64,000 nucleotides of DNA from Algoriphagus sp. (GCA_029945945.1 JAQSDM010000007.1:124001-188000); one strand, 5' to 3'; numbered from the stretch's first letter, positions 53,463-62,519 are shown. Notes: a model not told the origin generated them from the letters alone. Made by a program: numbers and translations.

Positions 53463-53482
53463 ATGTCGAGTGAGCGAGACAT
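53463..53482. repeat. REP-like palindrome with tandem G-A core
   Basis: ATGTCGAGTGAGCGAGACAT folds with five Watson-Crick pairs, then a CGAG/CGAG tandem G-A motif, then a short loop. The pattern matches a widespread Bacteroidota intergenic palindrome of the type TTTCGAG...CGAGAAA. It lies in the 214-bp gap between priA and the esterase gene. Confidence 0.65.
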
Positions 53483-53516
53483 CTAATTCTTTGGAATGGT
53501 AATCAAACTGAATGAG

Positions 53517-53536
53517 ACCTCTCCTATCCTCGAGGT
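53517..53536. repeat. Second short inverted repeat in the same gap
   Basis: ACCTC and GAGGT flank a 10-nt loop, 34 bp from the palindrome at 53463. Together they look like a pair of repetitive palindromes. Confidence 0.4.
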
Positions 53537-53608
53537 GACAGTGGTCAGTCTTCCAGCCACTTGCCTAAAGTGAAAATGACAACTCCATAGAAATTCCCAC
53601 AGAACATC

Positions 53609-54475
53609 CTACTTATTCTCCTCAATAAACCCCAACACTTCCTTATATCCACGATTGCCCGTCCAGAAGAACTGAGTAATCATCGGAATGTGTTTCTTGT
53701 TTTTGTAAAACTCATAGTCGAGCGGCACTTCTTTCACTTCCGCTTCTTTCCTGAATCGATCGACCGTCAGACGAATTCCGGGATAGGTTTTTTCACCCTC
53801 CATAATCAGGATAGGCAACGTTTCACCATCCAAAAAGTAAATCGGAGAAGCAGCTTTCCAAACTTCAGGGTCCTCGGTGAAAGCCCCCAGATATTTTGTT
53901 CCGTCTTCAGTTCCGGCAGTTTCCTGCAAATACCAATACATATCCAAACCTGCCGGATCGATCAGAATCGCACCTTTCAAAGAATTCTGAATTTCCGGAT
54001 TCAGGAAATTACTTTCTTTGATCCCAACCAGAGCAGCCAAATGTCCTCCCGCCGAATGCCCGGAAATAAAAATCTGATCTGGATTACCTCCAAACTTCTC
54101 GATATTTTTTCTCGTCCAAATGACCGACTGAACAGCTGCAAGTTCCATGGATTGAATCTGATTGGCCGGAGCCAAAGGATAATCAATGATTACGGTTACG
54201 ATCTCTTTTCTGGCCATTCGACTTCCCAAAAAATCATAGATCTCTTTGTTCCCGCTTTTCCAGCTTCCGCCATGAATGAAAATCAAAACCGGAAGATCTT
54301 TAGCTCCCTTCGGGGCAAAAACATTTAACTGCTTTTCCGGCAGGGACTTTTTCGAATCAGCTTTTAAATAAGTCAAGTTCTTACTTCTTGTTACTTGCTG
54401 AAAAGCACATCCCTGAATCAGGATAATGAAAGAAAACAGGAATACTCTAATCAGGTTCTGGGATTGAATTAGCAT
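53609..54475 (-). CDS. Alpha/beta hydrolase lipoprotein, esterase-like
   Basis: The protein has 288 residues. A lipoprotein signal ends in ILIQGC. The oxyanion HGGSW motif is in VLIFIHGGSWKSG, the nucleophile is the Ser of ISGHSAGGHLAAL, an acidic residue is near FLDGETLPILIMEG, and the His is in KNKKHIPM. This is the hormone-sensitive-lipase/carboxylesterase fold; the enzyme probably hydrolyses esters at the cell surface. It stands alone. Confidence 0.88.
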   Translation of the reverse strand: MLIQSQNLIRVFLFSFIILIQGCAFQQVTRSKNLTYLKADSKKSLPEKQLNVFAPKGAKDLPVLIFIHGGSWKSGNKEIYDFLGSRMARKEIVTVIIDYPLAPANQIQSMELAAVQSVIWTRKNIEKFGGNPDQIFISGHSAGGHLAALVGIKESNFLNPEIQNSLKGAILIDPAGLDMYWYLQETAGTEDGTKYLGAFTEDPEVWKAASPIYFLDGETLPILIMEGEKTYPGIRLTVDRFRKEAEVKEVPLDYEFYKNKKHIPMITQFFWTGNRGYKEVLGFIEENK

Positions 54476-54987
54476 GGATAAATAAGCTTTCGGGCGGCAA
54501 TATGTTCAAAATCTAACAGAAAAAAGTCGAGCATTTCCGGTCACATTAACGTATTCAAAGGGAACTTTGGATTGGGTTTAAATTTTAATGAAAAATTAGG
54601 ATTCACCACGGAGTACACGGAGGTTAACTGAGAGGGCACGGAGTTTTATTATTTAACCGCAATGGACGCAAAATTTCGCTAAGGTAAAGACGAAGCAAAA
54701 TTGAATCGCCAAGCCTTTGTTTCATTTGTGAACTTTGTGGTGAAAACAAATCGGTTAGCCACTCCCCCATGGCTGTTACAAATCGCCCCTTCAGGGCTTT
54801 ACCTCCAATATTTCTCTGTGTAACTCTGTGAATCCTCGGTGTAACCCTGTGTAACATTCTAATTCCGACATTCAGTCAGACCAAGTTTTGAAATAATCCA
54901 TCTGGTCCTGATTTTTAACCGATAAGTGACTTTTGTCAGTGTTATCTTGTGAGTGAAACTGTTACTTTGGCCTAAATAAATTCTACT
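54476..54987. other. Intergenic region with degenerate dispersed-repeat sequence
   Basis: No convincing gene is seen in this stretch of 512 bp. Bases about 54600-54860 hold motifs such as CACGGAGTACACGGAGG, CTGTGTAACTCTGTGAA and CAATGGACGCAAAATTTCGC, with a GGTAAAGCCCTGAAGGGGCG block on the minus strand. These occur as dispersed repeats in Bacteroidota and Planctomycetes, as I recall. A translated frame in the block (54624-54857) is not credible as a protein. The Crp/Fnr-like site at 54927 lies at the right end. Confidence 0.5.
54927..54938 (+). promoter_or_regulatory. Candidate Crp/Fnr-type site before the exporter operon
   Basis: TGACTTTTGTCA, identical to 24120-24131, lies within a longer imperfect inverted repeat bounded by GATAA and TTATC. 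Its centre is 29.5 bp before TTACTTTG (54962-54969), a near-match to the -7 consensus, giving an activator position near -41.5. Confidence 0.55.
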
Positions 54988-56121
54988 ATGAGAATATCAA
55001 AGCCATTTTTTCGCTGGAATCCCGGCGACGCAAACTTGGTTAGCATTTTGTCTCTTGTTGGAGTTCTCCCCATTTTGTTATCCTGCGGAAAATCTGAAAA
55101 TGAAACTATAAAACCGGAAATCCGATCAATTACCGAATCAGTCTATGCTTCGGGAATAGTGAAGGCAGTGGACCAATATGAAGCTTTCACCTCAGCTAGC
55201 GGACCAATTCAGGAGATTTTCGTAAAAGAGGGTGACACCGTTGATATCGAAACTCCGATTCTTGCGGTGTTCAGTGAGCGGGAAAAACTCAGCCGGGAAA
55301 GTGCTGAATTGGCCAGATCATTTGCTGATCAGCAAGCCAATCAAAGCCGGATACGGGATTTGGAACTTTCGATTGAACTGGCGAAAAGCAAAATGAAAAA
55401 CGATTCGCTTCTTTACCTGAGACAGAAAAATCTCTGGAGCAAAGGAATCGGAACAGCGGTAGAATTGGAACAAAGACAGCTTGCTTATCAGACTTCAAAA
55501 AGCAGTTACGAATCGAGTTTACTTCGCTATCGAGAACTTAAGCGGGAAGTTGAATTCAACTCTAAAAGCGCTTCCAAGACGCTCGACATCAGCAAAGTGC
55601 TGGAAAGTGAATACATTCTAAAAAGTAAAATCAAGGGGAAAATTTATGCCATTCTGAAAGAAAAAGGCGAAATGGTCACAGCCCAGATACCGCTGGCTGT
55701 ACTTGGCAGCACCGACAAATTTCTGATGGAACTCCAGGTGGACGAATACGATATCTCTAAAGTCCTGCCCGGCCAGCGAGTGATGGTCAGCATGGATAGT
55801 TACAATGGGGAAGTATTTGAAGCCAAAGTGACTCAGGTTTATCCCATCATGGACTCAAAATCAAAGAGCTTCACTGTTGAAGCGGAGTTTCTGAAAAATC
55901 CCCCGAGACTCTACCCAAATTTGACTTTGGAAGCCAATATAATTACCGATATCAAAGAAAAAACTCTGGTAATTCCCAGAAACTACCTGATCAATGACGA
56001 GCGTGTTATCACCGAAAATGGGGATACGCTTCTTGTGAAAGTCGGAATCAAGGATTATCAGTTTGCTGAAATTTTGGAAGGATTAGATGAGAAAACAACC
56101 TTAATCAAACCTCTGAAATGA
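54988..56121 (+). CDS. Periplasmic adaptor (HlyD/MacA type) of an ABC exporter
   Basis: The protein has 377 residues. A lipoprotein-like signal (VGVLPILLSCGKSEN) precedes a barrel-sandwich/lipoyl half (AFTSASGPIQEIFVKEGD) and a long coiled-coil hairpin (about residues 100-195). The second lipoyl half and a beta-barrel follow (LQVDEYDISKVLPGQRVMV). Adaptors of this type link an inner-membrane ABC exporter to an outer-membrane channel. It overlaps the permease gene by 4 bp. No TolC gene lies in the window. The substrate is unknown. Confidence 0.9.
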   Translation: MRISKPFFRWNPGDANLVSILSLVGVLPILLSCGKSENETIKPEIRSITESVYASGIVKAVDQYEAFTSASGPIQEIFVKEGDTVDIETPILAVFSEREKLSRESAELARSFADQQANQSRIRDLELSIELAKSKMKNDSLLYLRQKNLWSKGIGTAVELEQRQLAYQTSKSSYESSLLRYRELKREVEFNSKSASKTLDISKVLESEYILKSKIKGKIYAILKEKGEMVTAQIPLAVLGSTDKFLMELQVDEYDISKVLPGQRVMVSMDSYNGEVFEAKVTQVYPIMDSKSKSFTVEAEFLKNPPRLYPNLTLEANIITDIKEKTLVIPRNYLINDERVITENGDTLLVKVGIKDYQFAEILEGLDEKTTLIKPLK

Positions 56122-57374
56122 AATGGTCCCTGATTTTTGAGCTTTCGAAAGCACTGATGCTGGCGAGATTCAAGCAAACGCTGATTGCAGCAGTCGGAGT
56201 TACGTTTAGCATCACCATGTTTGTAGCTTTGCTGGGATTCATGAATGGGCTGAACACCATGCTGGATGGCTTGATCCTGAATCGCACTCCACACATCCGT
56301 TTCTACAACGAAATCAAACCTAATCCGGATCAGCCGATTTCTCTTTCCGGTGAATTTTCAACTTCACTAAACGTCGTCAGGTCTATCAAACCCAGCACAA
56401 GCCGACTGGCGATTCACAATAGCGAATCTATTATGCAAACCCTGACCAAGGATCCAAGGGTTCTGGGTCTTAGCCGAAAAATCTCTGCCCAGGTATTTTT
56501 CAACGTGGGGACAATAGATCTCACAGGGGTGGTCAATGGAATCGATGTGGAAAAAGAGGCTCAATTATTCAGCTTCGAGGATTATGTGACCACCGGAAAA
56601 TATCCAGACCTCAATCAAAGCAATTCAATTATTTTGGGAAAAGGCCTCGCAGATCGGATGCTGGCAGGCATCGGTGACGTCATCCAACTCACTACTGCTC
56701 AGGGAAATCGAGTTCAGCTTAAAGTAGTTGGCTATTACCAATCCGGCTTGGGAGATTATGACAACTCCAATAGTTTTGCCTCTATTTCTACCGTCCAGAA
56801 AATGCTTGGTGAACCACCTTCTTATGTGACAGACATTCAGGTGAAGCTCAAAGAGCTTGATCTGGCTCCTGCAATGGCAATAGAATCCCGGCAAATATTT
56901 GGGATTGATGCAGATGATATTCAGACTGTAAATGCCCAATTCGAAACCGGGACAAATATCCGAAACCTCATTAGCTATGTAGTAGGGATTACCCTTCTGG
57001 TTGTTTCAGGCTTTGGAATCTATAATATCCTAAATATGATGATTTATGAAAAGTTGGATACAATCGCTATTCTCAAAGCAATAGGCTTTAGCGGCAGTGA
57101 TGTCAATCGTATTTTCATTACCATTGCTTTGTCAATCGGCTTAGTCGGAGGCAGTTTTGGCCTGCTTCTCGGATTTTTGACTTGTCTTGGAATAGACAGT
57201 GCCCCATTCGAGACGGCAGCTTTACCAACAATCAAGACATTCCCGGTCGATTATAATCCAAAATACTACATCATCGGAGGGGTTTTCAGTTTGATCACCA
57301 CCTATATGGCTGGATTTTTTCCTGCCCGAAAAGCCAGCAGCGTCGATCCTGTAGAGATAATCAGAGGAAAATGA
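56118..57374 (+). CDS. MacB/FtsX-type ABC permease
   Basis: The protein has 418 residues. One N-terminal helix (TLIAAVGVTFSITMFVALLGF) is followed by a periplasmic domain of about 230 residues and three C-terminal helices (LISYVVGITLLVVSGFGIYN, then AIGF...FITIALSIGLVGG, then a last one near ITTYMAGFFPAR). This is the MacB/LolC/FtsX topology. It overlaps the adaptor by 4 bp and the ATPase gene by 4 bp, so the exporter is one translational unit. Confidence 0.92.
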   Translation: MKWSLIFELSKALMLARFKQTLIAAVGVTFSITMFVALLGFMNGLNTMLDGLILNRTPHIRFYNEIKPNPDQPISLSGEFSTSLNVVRSIKPSTSRLAIHNSESIMQTLTKDPRVLGLSRKISAQVFFNVGTIDLTGVVNGIDVEKEAQLFSFEDYVTTGKYPDLNQSNSIILGKGLADRMLAGIGDVIQLTTAQGNRVQLKVVGYYQSGLGDYDNSNSFASISTVQKMLGEPPSYVTDIQVKLKELDLAPAMAIESRQIFGIDADDIQTVNAQFETGTNIRNLISYVVGITLLVVSGFGIYNILNMMIYEKLDTIAILKAIGFSGSDVNRIFITIALSIGLVGGSFGLLLGFLTCLGIDSAPFETAALPTIKTFPVDYNPKYYIIGGVFSLITTYMAGFFPARKASSVDPVEIIRGK

Positions 57375-58060
57375 CAGAACTCAAAAAGCCCGTCCTCGAA
57401 GCGAAAAACATCGAAAAGTTTTTCTACAATCCCACTGAAACTCAGGTGCTGAAAAAAGTGAGTTTCAGCGTGAAAAGGGGTGAATTTGTCTCGGTAATGG
57501 GGAAATCGGGCTGTGGAAAATCCACCCTGCTCTATATACTCTCAACCATGGACACTTCCTACTCAGGTGAACTTTTCATGGATGAGCAAATGATAACCGG
57601 AAAACCATCCGACTACCTTTCTCATTTAAGAAATGAGAAAATCGGGTTCGTCTTTCAGTTTCATTACCTGATCAATGAATTTTCCGTGTTGGAAAATGTG
57701 ATGATTCCAGGCCTGAAACTCGGGAAATATTCCAGGGAGGAAATGGAGCATCGAGCCATAGAAAAGCTAAAAATCTTTGATATGCAGGACCATGCGTTGA
57801 AAAAAGCGAATCAGCTTTCCGGAGGTCAAAAGCAACGAGTTGCCATCGCACGCGCCCTTATCAATGATCCGCTGATCATCATGGGCGATGAGCCGACCGG
57901 CAACCTGGATAAGAAAAACTCTGATATTGTTTATAATATTTTTAAGAGCCTGGCGAAGGACTTCAATCAAACCATGCTAATCGTCACCCACGATCCGGAG
58001 TTTGCAGAAGGCACAGATCGCACGATCGAGATGGAGGATGGAAGGGTGATTAGACAGTAG
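57371..58060 (+). CDS. MacB/LolD-type ABC ATPase
   Basis: The protein has 229 residues. Walker A is in VMGKSGCGKSTLL, the signature is in NQLSGGQKQRVAIARAL and Walker B is in PLIIMGDEPTGN, with the switch His in LIVTHDPEF. It powers the permease encoded upstream. Its TAG stop codon (58058-58060) lies inside the first unit of a CAGTAGGCAGT-type repeat array. Confidence 0.93.
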   Translation: MTELKKPVLEAKNIEKFFYNPTETQVLKKVSFSVKRGEFVSVMGKSGCGKSTLLYILSTMDTSYSGELFMDEQMITGKPSDYLSHLRNEKIGFVFQFHYLINEFSVLENVMIPGLKLGKYSREEMEHRAIEKLKIFDMQDHALKKANQLSGGQKQRVAIARALINDPLIIMGDEPTGNLDKKNSDIVYNIFKSLAKDFNQTMLIVTHDPEFAEGTDRTIEMEDGRVIRQ

Positions 58061-58171
58061 GCAGTGGGCAGTATTACAGTTTGCAGTGTTACAGTTTGCA
58101 GTAGGCAGTGCGCAGTATTACAGTTTGCAGAGGACAGTATTACAGTTTGAAGAAGGAAGTAGGCAGTAAGG
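58054..58171 (+). repeat. CAGTAGGCAGT / GCAGTATTACAGTTT repeat array, left arm
   Basis: About eight related units such as CAGTAGGCAGTGGGCAG and CAGTATTACAGTTTG follow one another. The ABC ATPase stop is in the first one. The array is the inverted counterpart of 58681-58755. Confidence 0.8.
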
Positions 58172-58185
58172 AATCGTCCAATACT

Positions 58186-58557
58186 TTAATCTTTTTTTGA
58201 ACCGAATTTCTCTGGGTTTGCCATCATATAACCTATCAATTTTCCAATTTCGATTGAATCCTGATCCCATTCAGTTTTAGTGCTGCCTGAAATGTATCCA
58301 CAAGAAAAAGAAAATTCAATCCAGACTTGAGTTTCAGTATTTTCCATGTCTGCGTCAGAAAGCTTTGATATGAAATGAGCAGGATATCTTCTTTTCCTAT
58401 AACCTTCACCAATATTTGCGCAGGTAGACCTACTTGATCTTCTAATTTGATCAATCAAAGAATACTTTTCTTCCGAAGGAAATGATTTGCTAGCTTCAAA
58501 GATTTTCATTGCAAGTAGAAATCCCTTTTTAAAGGCTAATAGATCTTTGAACTCCAT
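58186..58557 (-). CDS. Four-helix-bundle protein (23S rRNA intervening-sequence type)
   Basis: The protein has 123 residues. The family signature is MEFKDLLAFKKGFLLAMKI, then FPSEEKYSLIDQIRRSSRS, CANIGEGYRKRR and a helix with DADMENTETQVW. These proteins form small four-helix bundles, are encoded in 23S rRNA intervening sequences or as stand-alone genes, and resemble the Avd protein of diversity-generating retroelements. The exact function is unknown. Inverted repeat arrays flank this copy, like a cargo gene of a small repeat-bounded element. Confidence 0.9.
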   Translation of the reverse strand: MEFKDLLAFKKGFLLAMKIFEASKSFPSEEKYSLIDQIRRSSRSTCANIGEGYRKRRYPAHFISKLSDADMENTETQVWIEFSFSCGYISGSTKTEWDQDSIEIGKLIGYMMANPEKFGSKKD

Positions 58558-58680
58558 ACAAGTTAAGGGCGGTTAAAGATTAAACTAACTAAAAACAGAG
58601 AATAAATCCCTATTTTAACAATTAGTCAATTTCAAAAAAATGGGACCTTTGTCTCACCTTTCCACCGAATAAACTCCCAT

Positions 58681-58755
58681 CTGAATACTGCCTACTGCTG
58701 ACTGTAATACTGAGACTGGCAACTGCTCCCTGTAATACTGAGAACTACCTACTAA
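58681..58755 (-). repeat. CAGTAGGCAGT / CAGTATTACAG repeat array, right arm
   Basis: On the minus strand it reads TAGTAGGTAGTTCTCAG, CAGTATTACAGG and CAGTAGGCAGTATTCAG in sequence. The stop codon of aguA (TAG at 58752-58754) is inside its first unit. It is inverted relative to 58054-58171. Confidence 0.8.
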
Positions 58756-59825
58756 ACCGCAGGTTCCTGCTGGCTAAGGCAATGAAATGATCCCAGTCCC
58801 CAGATAATATCGGTGGAATCCACCCCCACTACTTTTCTGTCCGGGAAACATTGTGTCAAAATATCAAGCGCTTTCTGATCGTTTTTATCGCGGAAAGTCG
58901 GCACCACCACCGCATGATTAGCGATGTAGAAATTAGCGTAAGAAGCCGGAAGTCTCTGGTCTTCCCAGATGACGGGCGATGGCATCGGAAGCTCCACAAT
59001 ATTGAGTTGCTTTCCGTTTTCCAGACGCATTTGCTTCAGCATCTCCAGATTTTCTTCCAGGATCAGATGGTTCTCATCCTGTTTGTTTTCCTCAACCACG
59101 GTTACGACCGTATCGGCATTGACAAAGCGGGTGATGTCATCAATATGCCCATCGGTATCGTCACCGATGATCCCGTCGCCTACCCAAAGGATGTGATTTA
59201 CTCCATAATAATCCTGGAGGAATCGCTCGATTTGAGCTTGGTTCAGTTGTGGATTTCGGTTTTCATTGAGTAGACAGGCTTTCGAAGTCAGGAGCGTTCC
59301 TTTTCCGTTGAACTCGACCGAACCGCCTTCCATGACGATTCCGGGTTTGAAGCAAGGAATTCCCAGTTTCTGCGCAATCAGAATCGGAATCTGATTATCC
59401 AGGTCGTGAGGAGGATATTTATTTCCCCACGCATTATAGTCCCACTTCACCAACACTTTCTTCACATCCGCATTCGGATTAATCAGGAAAGCCGGGCCAT
59501 GATCCCTGCACCAGGCATCATTGGTTGGGAAATAGTGGAAACTGATCTGATTCATGTCCACTCCCGCTGCTTCCAAATGGCTGGCAGCAAAAATCTTCAT
59601 CGACTCCCCAGCCACATTGATATTCACTCGCTCTCCCATCGATACGTACTTGATAAACTCAGCGTAGCGCGGGAAAATGGTTTCAATTTTACCCGGCCAG
59701 GATTCCTCTTTATGAGGCCAACTCAACCAGGTGGAGGTATGCGGAGCAAATTCCGCAGGGAAATAATAACCGAGCTCGGCAGGTGTCACAGCACCTGACT
59801 TTGCCAATTCGAAAATTTCGTGCAT
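58752..59825 (-). CDS. aguA: Agmatine deiminase
   Basis: The protein has 357 residues. It converts agmatine to N-carbamoylputrescine. The guanidine-deiminase fold is visible in ERFLQDYYGVNHILWVGDG, DDTDGHIDDITRFV (Asp and His) and the C-terminal catalytic Cys in GLGSFHCLSQQEP. Substrate residues include SWPHKEESWPG and DAWCRDHGP near the N-terminus. It lies 6 bp after aguB, and the two encode consecutive steps of putrescine synthesis from arginine-derived agmatine. The stop codon falls in a repeat array. Confidence 0.95.
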   Translation of the reverse strand: MHEIFELAKSGAVTPAELGYYFPAEFAPHTSTWLSWPHKEESWPGKIETIFPRYAEFIKYVSMGERVNINVAGESMKIFAASHLEAAGVDMNQISFHYFPTNDAWCRDHGPAFLINPNADVKKVLVKWDYNAWGNKYPPHDLDNQIPILIAQKLGIPCFKPGIVMEGGSVEFNGKGTLLTSKACLLNENRNPQLNQAQIERFLQDYYGVNHILWVGDGIIGDDTDGHIDDITRFVNADTVVTVVEENKQDENHLILEENLEMLKQMRLENGKQLNIVELPMPSPVIWEDQRLPASYANFYIANHAVVVPTFRDKNDQKALDILTQCFPDRKVVGVDSTDIIWGLGSFHCLSQQEPAV

Positions 59826-59831
59826 CGCGGA

Positions 59832-60707
59832 TTAGTCTTCGTCCAAAAATCTCTTGGTAATCGGCTGATAGCTGTCAATTCGACGATCTCTCAGGAATGG
59901 CCAATGCGTTCTGTACCGGTCGGAACTTGCAAAATCAAGCTCCTCAACGTGGATTTGCTCCTCGTCGTGACTTGCCTTGAAGAGTACCCGACCAAATGGA
60001 TTGGCTACAAAAGAACCTCCCCAGAATTTCATATTTCCCTCGATTCCCATCCGGTTGACAGAGATCACAGGGATTCCGTTCGCCACCGCATGAGAGCGCT
60101 GAATCGTCTGCCAGGCACCGTATTGCTCCTCATTCGTAACAGTATCCTGATCCTTGTGCCAGCCGATTGCTGTCGGGTAAACCAAAAAGTCTGCACCCTT
60201 CAAAGCAGTGATTCTTGCTGCCTCAGGATACCATTGATCCCAACAAATCAAGACTCCGATTTTCCCGAATTTGGTTGGGAAAACCTTGTAACCCAAATCA
60301 CCCGGGGTGAAGTAAAATTTTTCAAAATAGCCCGGATCGTCCGGAATATGCATTTTTCGGTATTTGCCGAGGTACGTTCCGTCAGCATCGAGAACCGCGG
60401 TGGTATTGTGATACAACCCTTCCGCTCTTTTCTCAAAAAGAGAAGCCACGATCACCACACCGAGTTCTTTTGCCAATGCTCCCATCACATCCGTGGATGG
60501 ACCGGGGATGGCTTCGGCAAGTTTGAAGTTTTCGTATTCCTCCACATCGCAGAAATAAAGCGAGCGAAAAAGTTCTTGCAAAACCACCACTTGGGCGCCT
60601 TTGGCAGCCGCATCACGGATTCCCGCGATGGTCTTGGTCATGTTTTCGGCTACATCAGAGGAGCAGCTCAACTGGACTAAGCCAACTTTTACAGTTTTAT
60701 TTGCCAC
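59832..60707 (-). CDS. aguB: N-carbamoylputrescine amidase
   Basis: The protein is 291 residues from the GTG at 60707; a TTG at 60734 in the same frame would add nine residues. It belongs to the nitrilase superfamily, with Glu in VVVLQELFRS, Lys in YLGKYRKMHIP and Cys in IGVLICWDQWYPEAA. It hydrolyses N-carbamoylputrescine to putrescine, CO2 and ammonia. It is followed by aguA 6 bp later. Confidence 0.94.
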   Translation of the reverse strand: MANKTVKVGLVQLSCSSDVAENMTKTIAGIRDAAAKGAQVVVLQELFRSLYFCDVEEYENFKLAEAIPGPSTDVMGALAKELGVVIVASLFEKRAEGLYHNTTAVLDADGTYLGKYRKMHIPDDPGYFEKFYFTPGDLGYKVFPTKFGKIGVLICWDQWYPEAARITALKGADFLVYPTAIGWHKDQDTVTNEEQYGAWQTIQRSHAVANGIPVISVNRMGIEGNMKFWGGSFVANPFGRVLFKASHDEEQIHVEELDFASSDRYRTHWPFLRDRRIDSYQPITKRFLDED

Positions 60708-61273
60708 GGTTGTTTCTTTTTGATTGAGGTGCAAAGATATCCCGAGGGAAGTCCACTGCCAAACTGGTGGGGGAAATTAGTGGAATGGAGGGGGAGGGAA
60801 AAGGGAATGGGGGATTGGGGAAATGAAGTTCCTTTTGGTCACTCATACAAGTTAGACTGGGCTTCCGGAAAAACCCTTGAATGGGTGAAATTGTATTAAC
60901 CGTGGGTATCCACATCTCCTGAATTTCGCCAAAGGCATTATAGACTTTTTCAGGAGGAACCCACTGGTTGTATTGCCTATAGGTCTCTTCTGGTCTATGG
61001 ATTTTTTTAGAAAAAGTAAGGTTTTGGCCAGAGGTGGAAACGGATTGTTTCAAAAAAATGTCTCCTCAATCGATCATTTTTAAATAACCACCATCTACTC
61101 GACCTGTTTTTGGAGAATCATCATTAGGAATTATCTTAAAAAACACCAACAACCAATTTCATTTACAACTTTACCCAAACCAGTTTTAATTTAAAGCTTC
61201 TATACCAGAAAAATCTTACTGCTTGGGAGTCTCCAAAAAGAACATAACTTACTTATCAATAAATATCTATCCT
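60708..61273. other. Intergenic region, purine-rich stretch, no gene supported
   Basis: This stretch of about 560 bp separates the divergent aguB and the gene at 61274. A purine-rich run (about 60780-60820, GGGGGAGGGAAAAGGG) is the only compositional feature. A minus-strand frame at 60697-61053 is not supported. Confidence 0.5.
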
Positions 61274-62335
61274 ATGAAAAATGTTTTGGTAGTTTGTTTT
61301 TTTCAATTTTTTATATGTTTCATGACCGAAGGTCAGACAACGAAAGATTATAGGGCAACAACCACTAAATATAGTGATGGAACAACCCTTACACTTGGTG
61401 GGTATGGAGACCCTTCTCAATACAGTTTTTCCAATAAAAATCCCGATTACTCCGACAAAACTAACAGTGGAAATAACAACAAAAGTGCAGCGGGCAACCC
61501 CAAACAAAGCAAAAAAGACGAAAAGGCTCAAAAGATTGAGATGATTGAATTAGGCTCAATTTGGACAAGGTCTGATTGCAGTGATTGCAAAAATGAAGGG
61601 AAAAGCAGAAGTGCTTACAAGAAATTTATAGAGCTGGTTAATGAAGGCAAATATGGTGAAGCTCTAGACTTAAAGCAGTATGAAGTGAATGAAAGATTTA
61701 CAGAAGAAAATCCTGATGAAATGTCAATTTATCGATATTATGGATTAGTCATCTTTTGTGAAAGACAATGCAAATTAAAATATCCGGATAGTGACATGAA
61801 TCGTACCCACGATCAAATGATCAATGGAGAAATCGGATTGGTAAATAAACAACTTGAAACAGATCTTGAAAACCAGGGAATTGATATCAACGAATATAAA
61901 CTCCGAGCCTATAAAGAAGCCGGATTATATGAGGAAGCCAAAAAAATTTATGCTGCAATGGGAAAGGAAAGAGAAGCAGTGGGCAAGGCAAGCCTAATTG
62001 CTATCGAATTGCATAGCATAAAACCTGATGAATCATTGATTTTGGAATACTCCGCAGCAATTTTTGAAGAAAAGTTGAAAAAAATTAACGCGTACACTCC
62101 TGATCAATCTTCTATAAGAGCAATTGATGAAGATGCTTTGGGTTCATTTTTAATCGAAATTTTATATACACTGAGCCAAGTGGATCATTCTATTAGAACT
62201 TCTGCCTTGACTTCCTTTCTAAATACCACTTATGCTGGATTAAAAGTTGCTTTTATAACTGAACAAGGGAAAGAGCGATTGGAATTGACTGAGGCTTATT
62301 TCACAGAATTCGGTATACAAACTCAAAATCCTTAA
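61274..62335 (+). CDS. Secreted protein with helical repeats, unknown
   Basis: The protein is 353 residues from the ATG at 61274. A signal peptide (MKNVLVVCFFQFFICFMTEG) precedes a low-complexity Asn/Ser/Lys linker. A helical region follows, with two adjacent CxxC-like motifs (SDCSDCKNEGKS) and later pairs of helices (AYKKFIELVNEGKYGEALDL and YKEAGLYEEAKKIYAAMG) that resemble tetratricopeptide repeats. No enzyme motif is seen. It is likely periplasmic or surface-exposed and may serve as a protein scaffold. No operon partner. Confidence 0.65.
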   Translation: MKNVLVVCFFQFFICFMTEGQTTKDYRATTTKYSDGTTLTLGGYGDPSQYSFSNKNPDYSDKTNSGNNNKSAAGNPKQSKKDEKAQKIEMIELGSIWTRSDCSDCKNEGKSRSAYKKFIELVNEGKYGEALDLKQYEVNERFTEENPDEMSIYRYYGLVIFCERQCKLKYPDSDMNRTHDQMINGEIGLVNKQLETDLENQGIDINEYKLRAYKEAGLYEEAKKIYAAMGKEREAVGKASLIAIELHSIKPDESLILEYSAAIFEEKLKKINAYTPDQSSIRAIDEDALGSFLIEILYTLSQVDHSIRTSALTSFLNTTYAGLKVAFITEQGKERLELTEAYFTEFGIQTQNP

Positions 62336-62519
62336 GTTTTCTAATTTGATTCCAAAACAAATCTAAGTTTTAAGACGCAAGCAAAAAGATTCAGCCGTGA
62401 CATTTCTTGATGGTACAGATTTCATTTGAAAAGGAATAGTAAAATGATTTCCTGCTCTTCAATTTTACTAATAGGTCTGTGAGATTCCACACTGCCTCGG
62501 TAATTTATAATTGCCCATC

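Noticed and set aside
54624..54857. Minus-strand open frame of 77 residues
   Set aside because: It is a translation of dispersed-repeat phrases, with no plausible start region and no protein-like features.
58054..58171. Possible CRISPR array
   Set aside because: The units are short, overlapping and unevenly spaced, without unique spacers, and no cas gene is present.
60697..61053. Minus-strand open frame of 118 residues overlapping the aguB start
   Set aside because: It is Pro/Ser-rich low-complexity translation of a purine-rich stretch, overlaps the true aguB start region and has no family features.
62481..62494. GAGATTCCA match resembling arm 2 of the leader cassette
   Set aside because: There is no first arm at the expected distance and no gene start 42-43 bp downstream, so a chance or heavily decayed match is more likely.
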